From: DASYSL01 sp036003365
GTDB taxonomy: Bacteria; Eisenbacteria; RBG-16-71-46; DASYSL01
DNA: 32,190 nt
Reading direction: 5' to 3'
NCBI GenBank assembly: GCA_036003365.1
Contig: DASYSL010000088.1
Coordinates: 1 to 32,190 of the forward strand
How positions within the stretch are numbered: position 1 is the first letter of the stretch; the number at the start of each line of letters is the position of its first letter. Both the position numbers and the translations under genes were made by a program. The notes beneath the pieces were generated by a model. The model saw only the letters and a program-made list of their open reading frames with translations, was not told the origin of the DNA and ran no database searches. This document shows positions 27,042 through 32,190 of this stretch, piece by piece.

Positions 27042-27227
27042 GATTCGTGTGGCAAAAACGGCCATTACGAAACGGCCGCGCCAAACCACAAAAAGGCCCC
27101 CGGTTGCGGGGGGAGGTGAACACCCGAATTCAAGTCCGCGCGAACTCCAGTTTAGCCGTCGCGATGAGGCCAGCGGTTGGGCGATCTAGGAAGGCTAGTG
27201 CGGGACGCCGGGGAGGAGGACTGACCA
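27042..27227 (+). other. Leader region of the AdoMet-decarboxylase-family gene
   Basis: No credible ORF lies here. It holds a short CGGCC/GGCCG stem (about 27059-27078), the minus-direction terminator at 27090-27112 and a GGAGGTGA (27112-27119) with no start codon at usable distance. The true ribosome site GGGAGGAGG lies at 27211-27219. I could not match it to a known riboswitch class. Confidence 0.4.
27090..27112 (-). terminator. Minus-strand intrinsic terminator without an obvious gene
   Basis: Read leftward: CCCCCG, a CAAC loop, CGGGGG, then CC and TTTTT. It is well formed only in the minus direction; no minus-strand gene is visible upstream of it until 30863. Confidence 0.55.
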
Positions 27228-27728
27228 ATGTTGGGATTCGGTCCCCATCTGGTGATGGACGCACGCGGTTGCGTGTCTCGACGGCTCGATGACATCTCGG
27301 GCCTTTACAGGCTTCTCGATAGCTTTCCGGCCAAGATCGGCATGACGAAGATCATGCCGCCTTACGTGTTCGCGCATGGCGAGCCCGGCACGGCGGAGTA
27401 TGGCCTGTCGGGGTTCGTTCTCATTGCGGAGAGTCACATCTCGATCCACACCTTCCCCCTCACGGGGCAGGTGAAGGTGGACATCTTCTCCTGCGAGCAG
27501 TTCGACGTGAAGCAGGCGATCGGGCTCTTGCGGGACTATTTCAAGCCGAAGAAGTGCTCGCACCGGGTGCTGCAGCGGGGCATGGAATTCCCGCGGCGCA
27601 TCGACTTGTCGCGCGAGGTGATGGAGAAGGACCGTCGCCGTGTCCGTGCCGTGGCGGCGGCTCCGGCTTCGCGCCGGGCAGCACGCTCGGGTGGCAGCAC
27701 GTTGGCCGTGGCGCGACGCGCCGGCTAG
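27228..27728 (+). CDS. S-adenosylmethionine decarboxylase-family pyruvoyl protein
   Basis: A 166-residue member of the self-cleaving SpeH/SpeD family. The cleavage site is E68-S69, with S69 becoming the pyruvoyl group, in LIAESHISIHTFP. H74 and C89 (VDIFSCEQFD) are the conserved processing and proton-donor residues. Bacterial AdoMet decarboxylases usually read HTFPE or HTYPE; here the position after Pro is Leu78, and the residue after C89 is Glu rather than the usual Gly. The last 40 residues are a basic Arg/Ala tail. No spermidine synthase is in the window. The gene may make decarboxylated AdoMet for spermidine, or belong to the homologues that decarboxylate ornithine or arginine. GGGAGGAGG lies 8-9 nt before the ATG. 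Confidence 0.82.
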   Translation: MLGFGPHLVMDARGCVSRRLDDISGLYRLLDSFPAKIGMTKIMPPYVFAHGEPGTAEYGLSGFVLIAESHISIHTFPLTGQVKVDIFSCEQFDVKQAIGLLRDYFKPKKCSHRVLQRGMEFPRRIDLSREVMEKDRRRVRAVAAAPASRRAARSGGSTLAVARRAG

Positions 27729-27752
27729 CGTACCAACCGTACATCTCATCGC

Positions 27753-27788
27753 AGGGCCGCCGGCGCGAGTCGGCGGCCCTTTCTTCTT
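27753..27788 (+). terminator. Intrinsic terminator after the SpeD-family gene
   Basis: AGGGCCGCCG (27753-27762) and CGGCGGCCCT (27771-27780) form a perfect 10-bp stem with an 8-nt loop, followed by TTCTTCTT. Confidence 0.85.
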
Positions 27789-27824
27789 GTGAAGTGGGTC
27801 CGCGGCCGGCTGGACCCACTTCAC
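27789..27824. repeat. 13-bp perfect inverted repeat, first of a hairpin pair
   Basis: GTGAAGTGGGTCC (27789-27801) pairs with GGACCCACTTCAC (27812-27824) around a 10-nt loop GCGGCCGGCT. A related hairpin follows at 27839. Confidence 0.75.
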
Positions 27825-27838
27825 CGTCTTGAAACGGA

Positions 27839-27870
27839 GGATTGGGTCCGTGGCGCGCTGGACCCCATTC
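27839..27870. repeat. Second, imperfect copy of the hairpin
   Basis: GGGTCC (27844-27849) pairs with GGACCC (27860-27865), with further pairs outside one mismatch. The loop GTGGCGCGCT is again 10 nt and matches the first loop at most positions. It lies just upstream of the uvrA promoter region. Confidence 0.65.
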
Positions 27871-27900
27871 CGGCCGTGGGCTTTTTCGGTCCCTGGGCCG

Positions 27901-27909
27901 TGCTAGCGT
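27901..27909 (+). promoter_or_regulatory. Candidate -10 of uvrA
   Basis: TGCTAGCGT: TAGCGT (27904-27909) sits 58 nt before the GTG. The same GTGCTAGC octamer occurs at the valS candidate promoter. No convincing -35 is seen. Confidence 0.3.
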
Positions 27910-27967
27910 CATCCTAGAAGTGAACGGTTTTCGCCTTTTGGCACCTCGTCCCCGATCAGGATTTCTC

Positions 27968-30769
<2,802 letters not shown>

Positions 30770-30802
30770 GTCGCTTCCGTCGAGCCGCCCCTATCGTCCC
30801 TC

Positions 30803-30822
30803 AACAGGCCGCGCGGCCTGTT
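30803..30822. repeat. 20-bp perfect palindrome after uvrA
   Basis: AACAGGCC-GCGC-GGCCTGTT. Its 16-bp core CAGGCCGCGCGGCCTG recurs exactly at 32076-32091. No T-run follows in the uvrA direction, so it is a doubtful terminator. Confidence 0.7.
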
Positions 30823-30826
30823 CGTG

Positions 30827-30858
30827 AAAAAAGTCACGAGCTCGCCCCGCGGCGCGAG
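30827..30858 (-). terminator. Possible terminator of the eIF-2B-like gene
   Basis: Read leftward after the TAG stop: a short stem CTCGC/GCGAG (30858-30854 with 30845-30841), then eight bases, then TTTTTT (30832-30827). The T-run itself is the loop of a second small stem (TCGTGA 30822-30827 with TCACGA 30834-30839). Confidence 0.4.
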
Positions 30859-30862
30859 TCGG

Positions 30863-31789
30863 CTACTCCTCTTCGCTCTTGCTCCACGGCCGGCGCAGCG
30901 CCTCGGCGAGGGTCGCGTCGGCTGCGGCCGCGCCGGTCTCGCCCGGTGCCAGAACGCCATTCTCGGTGACCACGCCGCGCAGCAGATCGAGCGGCACTTC
31001 CTCGAACGTGAGGTTGCGCACCGAGATGCCCACCGGCGCGTCGTTCCACACCTGCTCGGGATCGCGCTCGCCCAGCTCGTAGAGCCCGCCCGGCGTGGGC
31101 AGGAACTTGGCCCGCTGCGCCAGCGCGTACACCGGCACGTTGAGCTCGCGGGCCGCGAGCAAGAGCGCATAGCTCCCGGCTTTGTTGACGAACATCTTGG
31201 GGAACACGGCGTCCGCGCCCACGAAGAGCGCGGCCGCGCGCGGCAGGAGCAACACGGCGGCCGCGTCCACCGTGAGCCAGCAGGGGACCTTGGCCTCGGC
31301 GAGAACCTGAGCGAGTCGCCGTCCCTCGAGGAGCGGCCGGCCTTCGGAGAGCAGCACTTTCACCTGCCCGCCCGTGCGCGCGACATCGAGCAACAGCGAC
31401 TCGACCAGGCTCGAGCGGCTGATCGTGGCCACCCAGCCCGAAGCCGGAAACACGGCCCGCGCCTGCTGCACGACTTGCTCGCCGGCCTCGTCGAAGTCGG
31501 CGACGAAGGTCTCGATCGCCAGCTCGATCTCTTGCGTCGCGGCGTCCTCGGCATCGCCGCGCCGCTCCGCCGTGGTCGCCACTTCGAGAGCTCGCGAGGC
31601 CAGCCGGAACACCGCACCCATGGCCGATTGCGCATGACACACCTGGCGCAGCGCCCGCGCGAACTCGCCGGGCTTGGGCCCGGTCTCCGCCAGTGCCGCG
31701 CGGCACGCTGCCGCCGCGAAGGCGAGCAACTCGCTGGCTCCGGAACGATGGTCCTGCCCGAGGGCAGCTTTGGCGTCGCGCTGGATCAT
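30863..31789 (-). CDS. eIF-2B alpha/beta/delta-family protein, possible sugar-phosphate isomerase
   Basis: A 308-residue member of the IF-2B/MtnA/ribose-1,5-bisphosphate isomerase superfamily. The C-terminal Rossmann-like half shows the superfamily order: VLLSEGRPLLEGRRLAQVL, AAALFVGADAVF with the catalytic-region G-A-D, and FVNKAGSYALLLAARELNVPVYALAQRAKFLP with the conserved N-K-x-G-(S/T)-Y. The N-terminal half is helical. Bacterial members are usually sugar-phosphate isomerases, not translation factors; the substrate is not evident, and no methionine-salvage or ribose genes are nearby. No ribosome site precedes the ATG; a possible -10 (TACCCT, 31802-31797) lies only 7 nt upstream, which would give a leaderless message. 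It is flanked by two palindromes with an identical core. Confidence 0.8.
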   Translation of the reverse strand: MIQRDAKAALGQDHRSGASELLAFAAAACRAALAETGPKPGEFARALRQVCHAQSAMGAVFRLASRALEVATTAERRGDAEDAATQEIELAIETFVADFDEAGEQVVQQARAVFPASGWVATISRSSLVESLLLDVARTGGQVKVLLSEGRPLLEGRRLAQVLAEAKVPCWLTVDAAAVLLLPRAAALFVGADAVFPKMFVNKAGSYALLLAARELNVPVYALAQRAKFLPTPGGLYELGERDPEQVWNDAPVGISVRNLTFEEVPLDLLRGVVTENGVLAPGETGAAAADATLAEALRRPWSKSEEE

Positions 31790-31897
31790 GGGAGGGAGGG
31801 TAGCTTCCGGGCCTCCGCCTCGCCAGAGGGGGTCGACTGCCCAAGCTTGACGGGCTCGTCGTCATCGATGCTGCGTCGGGGAAAGTCGGCCAAGCCA

Positions 31898-31915
31898 ACA
31901 TGCCGTACGGCATGT
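31898..31915. repeat. 18-bp perfect palindrome
   Basis: ACATGCCGTACGGCATGT, flanked by CCAA and GTTGG, which extend the symmetry with one bulge. It lies about 110 nt upstream of the eIF-2B-like start and could be an operator. Confidence 0.7.
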
Positions 31916-31949
31916 GTTGGGGCGATAAGGGCCATCACGAATCGCCGAC

Positions 31950-31971
31950 TCACATGTTTCAAAAAATGTGA
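31950..31971. repeat. Hairpin with A-rich loop
   Basis: TCACAT (31950-31955) with ATGTGA (31966-31971), loop GTTTCAAAAA; two more pairs follow after one mismatch. Confidence 0.5.
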
Positions 31972-32071
31972 CTCCATCCAAGGTGGCAGCCGAACGAATG
32001 CGATGCGCTACAGTTCGGTTAACACCACGCCGCTCCGGAGCAACCAAGTGGTCCACCTCAACCAGTGGCCA

Positions 32072-32095
32072 CTTCCAGGCCGCGCGGCCTGGAAG
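32072..32095. repeat. 24-bp perfect palindrome
   Basis: CTTC, then the 16-bp core CAGGCCGCGCGGCCTG (32076-32091), then GAAG. The core is identical to the one at 30805-30820, on the other side of the eIF-2B-like gene. Confidence 0.75.
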
Positions 32096-32135
32096 CAGGG
32101 AGCGATGGACCCTTGCGCGCCAGAGCCATGGCCGC

Positions 32136-32162
32136 GCACGTTGCAACCCGCATGTAACGTGC
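32136..32162. repeat. 7-bp inverted repeat near the right edge
   Basis: GCACGTT (32136-32142) and AACGTGC (32156-32162) with 13 nt between. It may belong to the control region of a gene outside the window. Confidence 0.45.
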
Positions 32163-32190
32163 CTGGTAACCTTGTAAGTCCATGTGGTAA

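Larger units (their letters stand above)
31790..32190. other. About 400-bp gene-free region rich in dyads
   Basis: No ORF here has a ribosome site or a recognisable product. The stretch is less GC-rich than its surroundings from about 31920 on. It holds the four dyads listed separately. The gene beyond the right edge is not visible, so this may be a control region shared by the minus-strand gene and an unseen neighbour. Confidence 0.6.

Noticed and set aside
27116..27292. Small leader ORF following GGAGGTGA
   Set aside because: The only start (GTG at 27116) overlaps the ribosome-like site itself, and the frame runs into the SpeD-family gene out of phase.
27842..27967. 42-codon N-terminal extension of uvrA from a TTG
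   Set aside because: It begins inside a hairpin and runs through the candidate promoter; the GTG at 27968 has a ribosome site and gives a normal UvrA start.
31862..32146. 94-codon minus-strand ORF at the right edge
   Set aside because: It spans three palindromes, lacks a ribosome site and has no family resemblance.

Overview
The window is a GC-rich (by eye well above 60 %), densely packed bacterial chromosome segment with no rRNA, tRNA, CRISPR array or recognisable mobile element. TatA/TatC, a PpiD-like membrane chaperone, a lipoprotein, the succinylase branch of lysine/diaminopimelate synthesis and an NtrB/NtrC/sigma-54 circuit together suggest a diderm bacterium. The gene set and the order folB-folK-deoxynucleoside kinase-panB-panC-glmU-like resemble uncultured FCB-type lineages such as Eisenbacteria; that placement is inference and needs a phylogeny. 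Many starts are GTG or TTG.

Layout. 1-1016 (minus): 3'-truncated Gfo/Idh/MocA oxidoreductase. 1206-3920: valS. 4005-5366: secreted DUF4139 protein. 5447-10939: tightly overlapping operon uvrB-nadC-birA-tatC-coaX. 11084-11584: secreted CHRD-domain protein with its own promoter and terminator. 11782-14027: a groEL paralogue overlapping a lipoprotein gene. 14069-15948: dapE-dapD. 16063-21602: long operon folB-folK-dNK-panB-panC-glmU(N-terminal type)-HIT hydrolase-LytR_C protein-tatA. 21669-23486 (minus): PpiD/SurA-like chaperone, divergent from the next block. 23686-26972: PAS histidine kinase, NtrC-type activator, then a good sigma-54 promoter driving a single-domain response regulator and a 26-residue lysine-rich peptide. 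27228-27728: AdoMet-decarboxylase-family gene behind a structured leader. 27968-30769: uvrA. 30863-31789 (minus): eIF-2B-family protein. 31790-32190: gene-free, rich in palindromes.

How it fits together. Most genes are housekeeping: DNA repair (uvrA, uvrB), NAD, biotin transfer, CoA (coaX, panB, panC), folate (folB, folK), lysine/peptidoglycan precursor (dapE, dapD), Tat export and envelope folding. The most distinctive block is 23.5-27.8 kb. There an NtrB/NtrC pair lies immediately upstream of a -24/-12 promoter whose operon encodes a receiver-only protein and a histone-tail-like peptide, followed by an unusual SpeD-family gene. Several promoters carry -10 hexamers of the type TAGNNT, and palindromes or repeats lie in or near the groEL, uvrB, uvrA and eIF-2B-like control regions.
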